Assembly (NCBI GenBank): GCA_964342805.1
Contig: CAYFHQ010000019.1
Location: 1 to 44,625, forward strand
Source of the DNA: CAYFHQ01 sp964342805
GTDB taxonomy: Bacteria > Bacillota > Clostridia > Peptostreptococcales > Acidaminobacteraceae
Length of the DNA: 44,625 nucleotides
Direction: 5' to 3'
In this document: one piece after another, positions 35,325 to 43,472 of the stretch
How positions within the stretch are numbered: the stretch's first letter is position 1
How the letters are laid out: each line of letters opens with the position of its first letter
Made by a program: the position numbers and the translations under genes
Notes under the pieces: generated by a model
What the model saw: the letters and a program-made list of their open reading frames with translations, nothing else
Database searches by the model: none
What the model was told of the DNA's origin: nothing

Positions 35325-36314
35325 TTAGGCTTCTATCCATGTCATCATCTTCCGTAGCTTTTTACCTACGGGTACAATATTGTGTTCCATTTCCTTGGCC
35401 TTGACCCGGTTAAAGAGGGGTCTGCCAATTTGGTTTTCCATGAGCCATTCACGGGCAAACTGGCCAGACTGGATTTCCTCCAGGACCTTGCGCATTTCAA
35501 ACCGGGTCCGGTCGGTGACAATTCGCTTTCCGGTCATGTAGTCCCCATACTCAGCTGTGTCACTGATGGAGTATCGCATGTTTTCAAAGCCACCCTCATA
35601 GAGTAGGTCTACAATCAATTTCAGCTCGTGAAGGCATTCAAAATAGGCAATTTCCGGTTGGTAGCCTGCGTCGGTCAGGGTGTCAAAACCAGCCTTGACC
35701 AGTTCAGTTACGCCACCACAAAGAACCGCCTGTTCCCCAAAGAGGTCTGTTTCTGTTTCCTCCTTGAAGGTGGTCTTCAGGACACCTGCCTGTGCCGAGC
35801 CGATCCCCGCAGCATAGGCTTTTGCCAGTGCCTCCGCTTGTCCCGTATGGTCTTGATAAACGGCGTAGAGGGCTGGCACACCCTTTCCATCTTCATAAAC
35901 CCGGCGAACCAAGTGGCCAGGGCCCTTGGGGGCGACCATAAAGACATCGATTTCTTCCGGGGGCACGATCTGATTAAAGTGAATGTTAAAGCCGTGGGCA
36001 AATACCAGGGCATTGCCTGGTTCTAGGTTGGGCTGGATTTCCTCACTGAAGACCTTGCCCTGTCTTTCGTCGGGAATGAGGACCATAATGAGGTCAGCCC
36101 GCCGTGAAGCCTCCTTGACAGAGGTTACGGTAAACTCGTCCTTTAGGGCCCTTGCCAGGGACTTACTGCCCTCATAAAGGCCGATTATAACCTTATGACC
36201 ACTGTCCCTCAGGTTCTTGGCATGGGCATGGCCCTGGGACCCATAGCCAATGACAGCAATGGTTTTATCTTTCAATAGGTTTTGGTTACAGTCTTCTTGG
36301 TAGTACATTTCCAT
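35325..36314 (-). CDS. ilvC: Ketol-acid reductoisomerase (class I)
   Basis: Mg-dependent isomeroreductase acting on acetolactate or acetohydroxybutyrate. 329 residues, class I length. Rossmann glycine motif GYGSQGHAHA (23-32), followed by the cofactor-specificity loop GLYEGSKS (45-52). The loop lacks the Arg that usually grips the NADPH phosphate and carries an acidic residue, which would allow NADH use (inference). Metal ligand region GVTELVKAGFDTLTDAGY is intact. GGAGG lies 8 nt before the ATG. Confidence 0.96.
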   Translation of the reverse strand: MEMYYQEDCNQNLLKDKTIAVIGYGSQGHAHAKNLRDSGHKVIIGLYEGSKSLARALKDEFTVTSVKEASRRADLIMVLIPDERQGKVFSEEIQPNLEPGNALVFAHGFNIHFNQIVPPEEIDVFMVAPKGPGHLVRRVYEDGKGVPALYAVYQDHTGQAEALAKAYAAGIGSAQAGVLKTTFKEETETDLFGEQAVLCGGVTELVKAGFDTLTDAGYQPEIAYFECLHELKLIVDLLYEGGFENMRYSISDTAEYGDYMTGKRIVTDRTRFEMRKVLEEIQSGQFAREWLMENQIGRPLFNRVKAKEMEHNIVPVGKKLRKMMTWIEA

Positions 36315-36326
36315 GGTCTTGTCCTC

Positions 36327-36545
36327 CTATAGCACCCGAATATGGTGCAGTCCGTATACTTTTTCCATATGGTCGACAGCGCATCTGACCCGTTGTAGGT
36401 CGCCTTCCAGAGTAATCAAGAGATCAGAGCCTCCGGTTGTCATTTCAACGTTTAATATGCCATAGTCTTTCCGTCGGAGTGTCCCCACGACGCGGAGCAT
36501 GGTGTCCACTCCATTTTCCATCTTTGCCGTTACTCGTGTTCCCAT
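36327..36545 (-). CDS. ilvN: Short single-ACT-domain acetolactate synthase regulatory subunit
   Basis: 72 residues forming one ACT domain (VTAKMENGVDTMLRVVGTLRRK, then GSDLLITLEGDLQRVR), like IlvM/IlvN and far shorter than the two-domain IlvH (about 160). Likely allosteric partner of the catalytic subunit. The open frame reaches 36581, but AAAGGAGG lies 5 nt before the ATG at 36545, which is taken as the start. First gene after the T-box leaders. The symbol is by family; ilvM or ilvH would be equally defensible. Confidence 0.85.
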   Translation of the reverse strand: MGTRVTAKMENGVDTMLRVVGTLRRKDYGILNVEMTTGGSDLLITLEGDLQRVRCAVDHMEKVYGLHHIRVL

Positions 36546-36611
36546 CGAAACCTCCTTTGTGCGAATATTCTGAGTTTTCATCGTATAGGCCTGTCGGATT
36601 GCCCCTGCAAT

Positions 36612-36888
36612 CCATAAAAAAACTCCCTCAACCCTACGAACTTGTCCTGTTCGTAGAGATGAGGGAGTCTTCTCATGGTACCACTCTACTTCGCGCTGTG
36701 CGCCTTAGTCGGTCGGCAAAAAGCGAACCGTTACCCTGTATCGGGAGTACCCGTCAAACCCTACTGCATTCAGGTTTGATGCTCCGGAGCTACCATTACA
36801 TATCGTGTCAATACCGGATTCCCACCCCCACCGGCTCTCTATAATTGCTGGACGATATCTTTCCTCTCCATCAATGCATTCCTATTGT
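36612..36888 (-). promoter_or_regulatory. T-box riboswitch 2, predicted Val (GUA) specifier
   Basis: Stem I: ATATCGT/ACGATAT helix, AGAGAGCCGG apical side, and the specifier loop with GTA (36791-36793) one nt before the CTCC/GGAG base helix. T-box motif AGAGTGGTACC (36677-36687), degenerate at its 5' end. The terminator (36616-36668) is a long stem, ACTCCCTCA/TGAGGGAGT plus CTACGAAC/GTTCGTAG, followed by T7. UGGU in the bulge fits a discriminator A. It directly controls entry into the ilv genes. Confidence 0.85.
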
Positions 36889-37149
36889 GTCCCTCACTAC
36901 TTAGGGACGATTTTTTATACCGCGTTACCACCCTACTTGCGCCGAAGCGCCACTCACTTCAGGTCGGCAAAAGCGAACCCTAGCCTATTAACGGTGGCCT
37001 CCGTTCGCACTTACTGGTTTTCAGTGCGACCCCTCCAGAGGGATAGTCAGTCTTAGACGCCAGTCCGATTTTCACCAACCATCGGCTCTCTATGCTGGGT
37101 TTGTCCAAGCTAGGTCTCTATCAGCGGGTTTGCTGTGTGCAAGTTGTTG
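36889..37149 (-). promoter_or_regulatory. T-box riboswitch 1, predicted Ile (AUC) specifier, terminator without U-tract
   Basis: Stem I: CTTGGAC/GTCTAAG and CCAG/CTGG helices, AGAGAGCCGAT apical side with GGTTGGTGAAAAT, and the specifier loop with ATC (37042-37044) one nt before the base helix CTCT. T-box motif AGGGTGGTAACGCGG (36920-36934) is perfect. The following hairpin GTCCCT/AGGGAC (36889-36908) is the usual T-box terminator stem, but it is followed by ACAATAGG instead of a U-run, so it may not terminate. Confidence 0.85.
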
Positions 37150-37155
37150 ATACTG

Positions 37156-37184
37156 ATTATACGAGGGGGCCATATGACTGTCAA
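37156..37184 (-). promoter_or_regulatory. Consensus promoter of the ilv operon
   Basis: Minus-strand TTGACA (37179-37184), 17-nt spacer, TATAAT (37156-37161): a perfect sigma-A promoter. Predicted start near 37149 gives a leader of about 600 nt holding both T-boxes. Confidence 0.9.
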
Positions 37185-37361
37185 CGGCTTTTTCTAGATT
37201 TCTAACTTTTTAGAAGTGTGGTCTTTTTTGTTGAAACGTATGATTTTTTTAAGATGGCTGCCATGACTGGAAGGTAACGTTTTCACGAACGTTCACTCAT
37301 TTAGTCTTCGTTGATCAAAAAACTTAACTTTTCCAGCCACCCCCTTCTATAGGTGGCCAGT

Positions 37362-37387
37362 AAAAAGGCCCCTGCAAGAAATTGCAG
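37362..37387 (-). terminator. Terminator of the HD-GYP gene
   Basis: CTGCAA/TTGCAG stem (37372-37377 with 37382-37387) followed on the minus strand by GGGGCC and TTTTT. A second hairpin GCCACC/GGTGGC (about 37336-37357) lies after it. The rest of the stretch to 37184 is AT-rich with no gene. Confidence 0.5.
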
Positions 37388-37440
37388 CGACCTCATGTTG
37401 ATAGAAAATAAAAGATCTTTTGACTTTGCCAGCCCTTGAC

Positions 37441-38535
37441 CTATTCCGGTTTGCCGTAGTGGATCCCCTCGATGATCAGGTGGGTCTCATTTTTCATGTC
37501 AATGGGATGGTAAGACCATCCGCTCCCGTTAGGCTGGATGAGTCTAATTTGCGGTCTCAGGGGCATGCCCACGTTAACCTTGTCAACCACACCAAAGGTA
37601 TTGTTGTTCAGCTTTACAATGGACCCTATGGGATAGGGGTTAATCTTTTCCACGAATTTATTGACGATCACTTGATCATACCGAGTGCCTGCTGACCCCA
37701 TAAGAAACTCTATGGCCTCCATGGGCTCTTCCGCCCGCCGGTAAGGCCGGTCTGAGGTCATGGCGTCATAAATATCAGCAATGCCTACGATTTGGGCCAT
37801 GTTGTTGATCTTGTCCCTTTTCACCCGCATGGGGTAGCCAGACCCGTCCACATGCTCGTGGTGTTGTAGGCAAACCGCCTTGACATGGGCACTGAGGAAG
37901 GATTGATTTTTAAGGAAGTCATGTCCCGTCTTGGGGTGCATGAGGATCATCATTTTTTCATCCACCGAAAGCTCACTGGTTTTCATGAGGACCTCTCTGG
38001 GTAGCATGGCCAGGCCAATATCATGGAATATCCCGCCAAGAAAGAGGTCCCGATATTTTTCCCGGGGGATGCCCGTTTCCATGCCGATGATCAAGGAAAG
38101 GATGGCTGTGTTCACAGAGGACAAGTATAGGTAGTTGTCGATGTTTTTAATGTCGATATACTCAACCAGCTTCTCTTTTACACCCGACAGTTCATAGATA
38201 ATATCATCTGAGAGCCGATTGAGCTCGTCCATAAAGTCAAAAATGGATTGGGGTTTTAACTCACCCATGGCATTACGGTTGCCGGCAGCCAAAAAAATGT
38301 TCTTCACCGATTGCATGGCCATCTGCCGGAGGTTGGGGTCGATTAATCGGTCCACTTCCTGGTCGCTGTGTTCATCGTCTATATAGAGCATATAAATGCT
38401 GTTCTGATTAATTTTTTGGAGCATGTTTTGACTGAGCCTTGCGCCCCGCTTCATGAGAACCCGACCGTCAATGGTGAACAAGTCGTCGGCTAGGACCGCT
38501 CCGTCTTGGATAAATTCTGTTGGTACAACCCTCAT
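37441..38535 (-). CDS. HD-GYP domain protein, probable cyclic-di-GMP phosphodiesterase
   Basis: 364 residues. The N-terminal half (about 1-140) has no recognised domain. The C-terminal HD-GYP domain shows FHDIG with the metal His-Asp pair, the HPKTGHDFL helix, and the signature HHEHVDGSGYP followed by IVGIADIYDAMTSDRPYR. The Lys normally after HDIG is Leu. A C-terminal beta-rich tail follows. Start 38535 has AGGGG 8 nt upstream; a GTG at 38553 also opens the frame. No receiver domain is visible, so the input is unknown. Confidence 0.9.
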   Translation of the reverse strand: MRVVPTEFIQDGAVLADDLFTIDGRVLMKRGARLSQNMLQKINQNSIYMLYIDDEHSDQEVDRLIDPNLRQMAMQSVKNIFLAAGNRNAMGELKPQSIFDFMDELNRLSDDIIYELSGVKEKLVEYIDIKNIDNYLYLSSVNTAILSLIIGMETGIPREKYRDLFLGGIFHDIGLAMLPREVLMKTSELSVDEKMMILMHPKTGHDFLKNQSFLSAHVKAVCLQHHEHVDGSGYPMRVKRDKINNMAQIVGIADIYDAMTSDRPYRRAEEPMEAIEFLMGSAGTRYDQVIVNKFVEKINPYPIGSIVKLNNNTFGVVDKVNVGMPLRPQIRLIQPNGSGWSYHPIDMKNETHLIIEGIHYGKPE

Positions 38536-38668
38536 GTTTGCATCCCCTTCCACTGTCTCTCTATGATCTACATACCCATTCGCAGGACAAAACCTCTGTT
38601 ACTACTATAGTTATTTTAACCTAAAGAAACACCCTACAATAGTCCTAATTCCGTAACAATCCTCAAGG

Positions 38669-38702
38669 CTATGGAAAACTATGTTTTTATGTTTTTCCAT
38701 AG
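38669..38702. other. 10-bp hairpin in the HD-GYP/uraA gap
   Basis: CTATGGAAAA (38669-38678) pairs with TTTTCCATAG (38693-38702) around a 14-nt loop. Not followed by a clear U-tract on either strand. Could mark a small RNA or attenuator; no promoter supports that. The rest of the 373-nt gap is AT-rich and holds the inverted repeat listed next. Confidence 0.3.
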
Positions 38703-38774
38703 ATTTACTTGATTTAAATTTCTGACTTATAAATATTCATATCAGCAGGGCAAAATGAACAAATCTATTCCTTT

Positions 38775-38796
38775 TTTTAGTACAACAATACTAAAA
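38775..38796. promoter_or_regulatory. Perfect 8-bp inverted repeat upstream of uraA (possible operator)
   Basis: TTTTAGTA, six-nt spacer, TACTAAAA: operator-like symmetry about 113 nt before the uraA RBS. It matches no operator I know (not PurR, PyrR or LexA type). No strong promoter was found around it. Confidence 0.35.
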
Positions 38797-38908
38797 TTAT
38801 GTGAATATTGTGTAAATGATTAGGAATAAACCACAATGTCTTCGAAGTATATTTATAAGACAATATTCACGACAGATATCCACGACTACCATGACTTAGG
38901 AGAAAAAG

Positions 38909-40211
38909 ATAGCTAAAAGAGAAATACAAGTAGATGAACGACTACCCATTTTACAGACGATCCCTTTATCCTTTCAACACTTGTTTGCAATGTTTGGCGC
39001 CTCAGTGGTAATTCCAATTGTAGTTGGTGTTAACCCCTCCCTGCAATTGCTCTTTAACGGTATTGGTACACTGATCTACATCCTGATCACAAGGGGAAAG
39101 ATTCCAGCTTTCCTAGGACCCAGTGCAGCCTTTATCCCCGTTATGTCAGCCGTAATGGTGACTGAAGGTTATGGCGCAGCCCTTTCAGGTTGTATTGTTA
39201 TTGGTATCCTATTCGCCTTAGCAGGTTTTGTAGTTGATAAGGTGGGCATGAAGTGGATCGACGTGATCCTGCCACCTGCAGCCATGGGTTCAGTTGTAGC
39301 CGTAATTGGTCTCAGCCTTGCAAAATTTGCCTCCAGCCAGGCTGGATTGATTCCAGGCTCTGTACCACCTGAGCTTCAAGGTAAGACAATATTAGTTTCC
39401 ATGTTCACCTTAGGTGTTGCTATTCTTTCTAGCGTTCTCTTAAGAGGCTTTATGCGAGTCATACCTATTCTAATAGCCGTTGTTTGTGGCTACTTGTTTG
39501 CTATTACCCAAGGGATTGTTGATTTGACTCCCATCATTGAAGCCCCCTGGTTCCAGCTACCGACATTCGTTAGACCTGTCTTTAGCTTTAATGCCATCAT
39601 GATTCATTGCTCAAGCAGCCCTTGTGGTCCTTGCAGAGCATGTTGGTGACCTCAGTGTAACAGAAAAAATCGTTGGTAAGTCCCTTATTCGGAAAGACAA
39701 GGGCCTGTCCCGTTCTTACATAGGTAATGGTATTGGTACAATCATCTCTGGTTTCCTAGGCGGTATGCCTGTTACAACCTACGGTGAAAACGTAGGGGTA
39801 ATGGCCCTGACGAAAGTCTATGCAGTATGGGTAATTGGTGGTGCGGCTATCTTCTCTATCCTACTTTCCTTTATGGGTAAAGTCACTGCCATTATCCAAG
39901 CCATGCCCGCACCCGTAATGGGTGGTGTATCCATCCTCTTGTTTGGTATGATCTCCGCATCTGGACTCCGTATGCTCATTGACGCCAATGTTGATTTCTC
40001 CAACACAAGAAATCTGATCCTATCTGCAATCGTACTGATCCTAGGGGTAGGCGAAGGTTCTATCCACATTGGTCCTGTTTCCCTAGAAGGTATGGGCCTG
40101 GCAACCATGTCAGCCATCCTACTCAGTGTTTTCTTTGTCATCATTGACAAGTTAGGCATCAGCAACAAGTCTGAGGACGAGGAAGAGGCTATTTCCACTG
40201 AAGCAGCTTAG
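38909..40211 (+). pseudogene. uraA: Uracil/xanthine permease (UraA/NCS2) gene with lost start codon and a frameshift
   Basis: The frame translates as a UraA-like permease from IAKREIQVDERLPILQT through SFQHLFAMFGASVVIPIVVG to SVTEKIVGKSL and GGMPVTTYGENVGVMALT, about 430 residues in all. Two lesions: the codon placed 6 nt after AGGAG (38898-38902) is ATA, with no ATG, GTG or TTG before 38981, and one extra C near 39605 shifts the frame (ATT C ATT GCT CAA). Removing that base restores the family sequence MIIAQAALVVLAEHVGDLS (shortened). Both halves are otherwise well preserved, so the inactivation is recent or the lesions are sequencing errors. Confidence 0.8.
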
Positions 40212-40255
40212 ACCTGTAGGTTTCACACCTATATGTTCTTATATTCCATTCATTT

Positions 40256-40293
40256 AGAAGCGTCTGGCAAAGTCCAGAGGCTTCTATTTTTTT
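40256..40293 (+). terminator. Terminator of uraA
   Basis: AGAAGC-g-TCTGG/CCAGA-g-GCTTCT stem followed by ATTTTTTT on the plus strand. Confidence 0.9.
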
Positions 40294-40349
40294 GTTGGTG
40301 ATCGGCTAGTTTGCTGGTGGTACACTTCTATTTGCTGACTTTATACAAA

Positions 40350-40386
40350 TAAAAAAGGGCTCCATGGGAAATTCCCAAGGAGCCCT
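40350..40386 (-). terminator. Terminator of the transketolase operon
   Basis: AGGGCTCC/GGAGCCCT (40356-40363 with 40379-40386) with inner TGGGAA/TTCCCA, followed on the minus strand by TTTTTTATTTG. Very stable. Confidence 0.9.
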
Positions 40387-40438
40387 AACTCATTTACTAG
40401 ATGTCATGGACTTAATGAGCCATTTATGCAGTCAAGGT

Positions 40439-41398
40439 CTACTTTGCTGCTTCAACAGCCACTGTTTCACCAGTGATCTGCTTGGCTGCAGCTACAATGT
40501 CCTTGGCCTTTAGACCGTACTTTTCCATCAGCTCGTCAGGATTACCAGACTCACCGAATGTGTCCTTCACACCAACACGAACCACTTTTGTAGGTGCATG
40601 CTCAGCAACAACTTCTGCAACTGCAGAACCCAGACCACCAATAATGCTGTGCTCTTCTGCTGTAACAATACCCTTCGTTTCCGTTGCTGCCTTCACAATG
40701 GCATCCACGTCGATTGGCTTGATCGTGTGCATGTCAATAACACGTACAGAAAGACCTTCTGCTTCCAGCTCTTTGGCTGCTTCAATGGCTTCTGCCACAA
40801 GAATGCCTGTAGCGATTAGGGTTACATCCGTACCGCCTTGGATCTCAATGGCCTTACCAATTTCGAACACAACGTCTTCACTGTGAACCACTGGAACAGC
40901 CGCACGACCAAATCGAGCATAAACTGGACCCTTGTAGTCAAGTAGAGCTTCTACAGCCTTTTGTGCTGTTACGTCGTCACCAGGGTTAAGGACAACCATG
41001 TTTGGAAGAGAACGCATGATTGCAAGATCTTCAATGGCCTGGTGGGAAGCGCCATCTGCCCCTACAGTCACACCTGCATGGGTAGCACAAATCTTAACGT
41101 TTAGTTTTGGGTAGCATACAGAGTTTCGCACGATTTCAAAAGCACGACCCGCTGCAAACATGGCAAAAGAAGATGCCACAGGGATCTTGCCAGAAGCTGC
41201 AAGACCAGCTGCAACGCCAACCATGTTCTGCTCTGCAATACCCATGTTCAGGTGACGCTCAGGGCAAGCGTCCTTGAATACAGCCGTCTTTGTAGACTTA
41301 GACAGGTCTGCGTCCAGTACAACTACATTTTTATTTTCTAGACCGATACGCGTCAGCGCGTTACCGTAGGACTCACGGGTTGCGATTTTTTTGCTCAT
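40439..41398 (-). CDS. Transketolase, C-terminal half (split enzyme)
   Basis: 319 residues corresponding to the pyrimidine-binding and C-terminal domains. It has the catalytic GMAEQNMVGVAAGLA segment with the ThDP-activating Glu and the conserved HAGVTVGADGASHQAIEDLA. The start overlaps the stop of the N-terminal half (TAATG) with GGGAGG upstream, so the two are coupled. Together they act in the non-oxidative pentose phosphate pathway. The last residues are an Ala/Glu-rich tail. Confidence 0.95.
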   Translation of the reverse strand: MSKKIATRESYGNALTRIGLENKNVVVLDADLSKSTKTAVFKDACPERHLNMGIAEQNMVGVAAGLAASGKIPVASSFAMFAAGRAFEIVRNSVCYPKLNVKICATHAGVTVGADGASHQAIEDLAIMRSLPNMVVLNPGDDVTAQKAVEALLDYKGPVYARFGRAAVPVVHSEDVVFEIGKAIEIQGGTDVTLIATGILVAEAIEAAKELEAEGLSVRVIDMHTIKPIDVDAIVKAATETKGIVTAEEHSIIGGLGSAVAEVVAEHAPTKVVRVGVKDTFGESGNPDELMEKYGLKAKDIVAAAKQITGETVAVEAAK

Positions 41399-42222
41399 TA
41401 TAGCGTACCTCCCAGTTCTTTTATTGCTTGTTCCGTTTGCTCAGCATTTGGAGCAGCACCGTGCCAGCCTGCTTGGTCTTCCATGTAGGAAACACCCTTG
41501 CCCTTAATTGTCTTTGCGATAATCACGGACGGGCGGCCTGTTTCAGCTGCTGCTTGGTCAAAGCCCTTTAGGACTTGTTCCATGTCATTGCCGTCAACTT
41601 CAATTACATGCCAGCCGAATGCCTCAAACTTGGCATCGATTGGGTTTGGATTCATAACATCGACATTGCGACCATCGATCTGTAGACCGTTGAAGTCAAC
41701 AATAGCCGTCAGGTTGGCTAGCTTGTAGTGTGCTGCAGCCATTACGGCTTCCCACACAAGGCCTTCATTTAGCTCGCCGTCACCCAGTAGGGTATACGTA
41801 CGAACGTCAGTCTCGTCCAATTTCGCTGCTAGAGCCATACCTACAGAAGCAGAGATCCCTTGACCTAGGGAACCCGTAGACATGTCTACGCCTGGTGTAC
41901 CCTTCATGTCTGGGTGACCCTGTAGCATAGCACCCATTTTTCTTAGCTTCATAAGCTCTTCTTTAGGGAAGTAGCCACGGTTAGCCAGTGCAGCGTAAAG
42001 AACCGGTGCTGCGTGGCCCTTGGATAGTACGAAGCGATCGCGGTTGTCCATTGCTGGGTTCTTTGGATCGATATTCATGACATTGAAGTATAGGGCTGCC
42101 ATGATGTCTGCTGCTGACAGTGAACCACCTGGGTGACCGGAACCTGCTTCGTGAAGCATTTTCACGATGTCCTGTCGGATGGTGTTCGCTGATGCTTGCA
42201 ATTCTGCAATGCTTTGTTTCAT
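41398..42222 (-). CDS. Transketolase, N-terminal half (split enzyme)
   Basis: 274 residues with the diphosphate-binding half: HEAGSGHPGGSLSAADIMAA, KGHAAPVLYAALA and the ThDP motif GDGELNEGLVWEA. Split transketolases are common in Clostridia and archaea. GGAG lies 9 nt before the ATG. It is 34 nt downstream of the YitT gene and probably shares its promoter at 43178-43207. Confidence 0.95.
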   Translation of the reverse strand: MKQSIAELQASANTIRQDIVKMLHEAGSGHPGGSLSAADIMAALYFNVMNIDPKNPAMDNRDRFVLSKGHAAPVLYAALANRGYFPKEELMKLRKMGAMLQGHPDMKGTPGVDMSTGSLGQGISASVGMALAAKLDETDVRTYTLLGDGELNEGLVWEAVMAAAHYKLANLTAIVDFNGLQIDGRNVDVMNPNPIDAKFEAFGWHVIEVDGNDMEQVLKGFDQAAAETGRPSVIIAKTIKGKGVSYMEDQAGWHGAAPNAEQTEQAIKELGGTL

Positions 42223-42256
42223 TTGACACTTCTCCTTCCAATACGTGAGGACTTAC

Positions 42257-43138
42257 TTATTCATTTTCCCGAAATCCTTCTCCAAGGACTTCATGGGTTG
42301 TCGATACCATTAAAAATGCACTTGGATCAATCTCCAATACAATGCGTTTCAACTTGGTGACTTGGGCACGGTTGACTACGCAAAGGAGGACTTGCTTGTC
42401 TTTTCCTGTGTACATCCCCTTACCTTGGAGGGCAGTAACCCCACGTTCAAGGCCATCCATAATGGCGTCACTGATTTTTTCTGGGTGGTCTGACACAATG
42501 TAAAAGGCCTTGGAATAATCCAATCCTTCCACAATGAAGTCTGCCACTTTCACCAGGACATACAAGGCAATCATGGAGTAAAGGGAGGTTTCAATCTTTC
42601 GATCAACAATACCTGCCGCTGCAATGACGAACATATCCAGTACCATCATCAATTTAGCAATGGATAGCTGGGGGAAGAAATGATTGAGGATTGCGCCCCC
42701 CAAGTCAGTACCACCAGTTGTTCCACCACTGCGGAAGACCAGGCCAATGCCAATCCCTGTGAGGACACCACCAAATATGGATGCCAACAACAGGTCATCT
42801 GTGGCCACCAGGTTTACACCGCCCGTTTCTTGGAACCACTGGATCAGCCATAGGAAAAAGGACAAGGCACCTGTTCCGTATGCTGTTTTAAGACCAAATC
42901 GCCGTCCCAAAATGAAGACGCCTGCAATAAACAAGGGAATGTTGATTACCAGGTTGGTCACATATACTTCAATGCCTGTTACTTTTTTAATGACAATCGC
43001 AAGACCCGTTACACCACCTGGTGCAATGGTATTTGGTTCCAGAAACAGAAATAGGCCAACCGCTAGGAAAAAGGTTCCCAGGGTCAAAATGACATAATTC
43101 ATCAGTTCCTTCATGGAAAAAATACGCTTGTTTTCCAT
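42257..43138 (-). CDS. YitT family membrane protein (DUF161 plus DUF2179)
   Basis: 293 residues with five or six hydrophobic helices: N-terminal ILTLGTFFLAVGLFLFL, NLVINIPLFIAGVFIL, a glycine-rich GGVLTGIGIGLVFRSGGTTGGTDL segment typical of the family (shortened), LMMVLDMFVIAAAGIV and LYSMIALYVLVKV. A C-terminal DUF2179 cytoplasmic domain follows (DYSKAFYIVSDHPEKISDAIM, then GMYTGKDKQVLLCVV). Function is unknown across the family. AGGTGAT precedes the ATG. Confidence 0.92.
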   Translation of the reverse strand: MENKRIFSMKELMNYVILTLGTFFLAVGLFLFLEPNTIAPGGVTGLAIVIKKVTGIEVYVTNLVINIPLFIAGVFILGRRFGLKTAYGTGALSFFLWLIQWFQETGGVNLVATDDLLLASIFGGVLTGIGIGLVFRSGGTTGGTDLGGAILNHFFPQLSIAKLMMVLDMFVIAAAGIVDRKIETSLYSMIALYVLVKVADFIVEGLDYSKAFYIVSDHPEKISDAIMDGLERGVTALQGKGMYTGKDKQVLLCVVNRAQVTKLKRIVLEIDPSAFLMVSTTHEVLGEGFRENE

Positions 43139-43177
43139 CTCTTATCACCTTTTCAATTGTCCACTTCACAATTCCCG

Positions 43178-43207
43178 ATTATATAGCATAAATGCCCCCC
43201 ATGACAA
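43178..43207 (-). promoter_or_regulatory. Promoter of yitT-transketolase
   Basis: Minus-strand TTGTCA (43202-43207), 18-nt spacer, TATAAT (43178-43183); TGC two nt further up gives an alternative extended -10, TGCTATATA. Confidence 0.55.
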
Positions 43208-43238
43208 TAGCTTTTTCCATGGGAAACGATTTCATAAG

Positions 43239-43451
43239 AAAGGATATCTCCAATCCGGAAATATCCTCTGAGACAGTAGGCAAACTTCCTCATACTGCGT
43301 TGCTGGCTTCAACCCAGCTGGATCACGATCTAAGTGATCGCTCACCAACTGGCTTTCAGACGCGCCTTGCCTGAGGAAGTTTTCTACAGTCTCCATCTTG
43401 TCGACTTTGTCGACAATCTGAAAGGATATCTCCTGAACGGAAATATCCTTT
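43239..43451 (-). repeat. Copy 2 of the terminator-associated dispersed repeat
   Basis: The core at 43268-43420, read on the minus strand, aligns without gaps to 8479-8631. It is flanked by two hairpins with identical stems, AAAGGATATCTCC and GGAAATATCCT (43239-43267 and 43421-43449), but different 5-nt loops (AATCC and TGAAC). These hairpins share nothing with those of copy 1. The pair lies just after the stop of the TagA-like gene, where a terminator is expected; the distal hairpin is followed on the minus strand by TTTCTT. The core hairpin CGATC/GATCG is kept while its loop changes from TCGAA to ACTTA. Confidence 0.85.
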
Positions 43452-43472
43452 GTAATTCGACATGACAAGACA

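Noticed and set aside
38981..39649. Two separate small permease genes (38981-39649 and 39624-40211)
   Set aside because: They are halves of one UraA-type permease joined by a single-base shift, and family sequence extends upstream of 38981.
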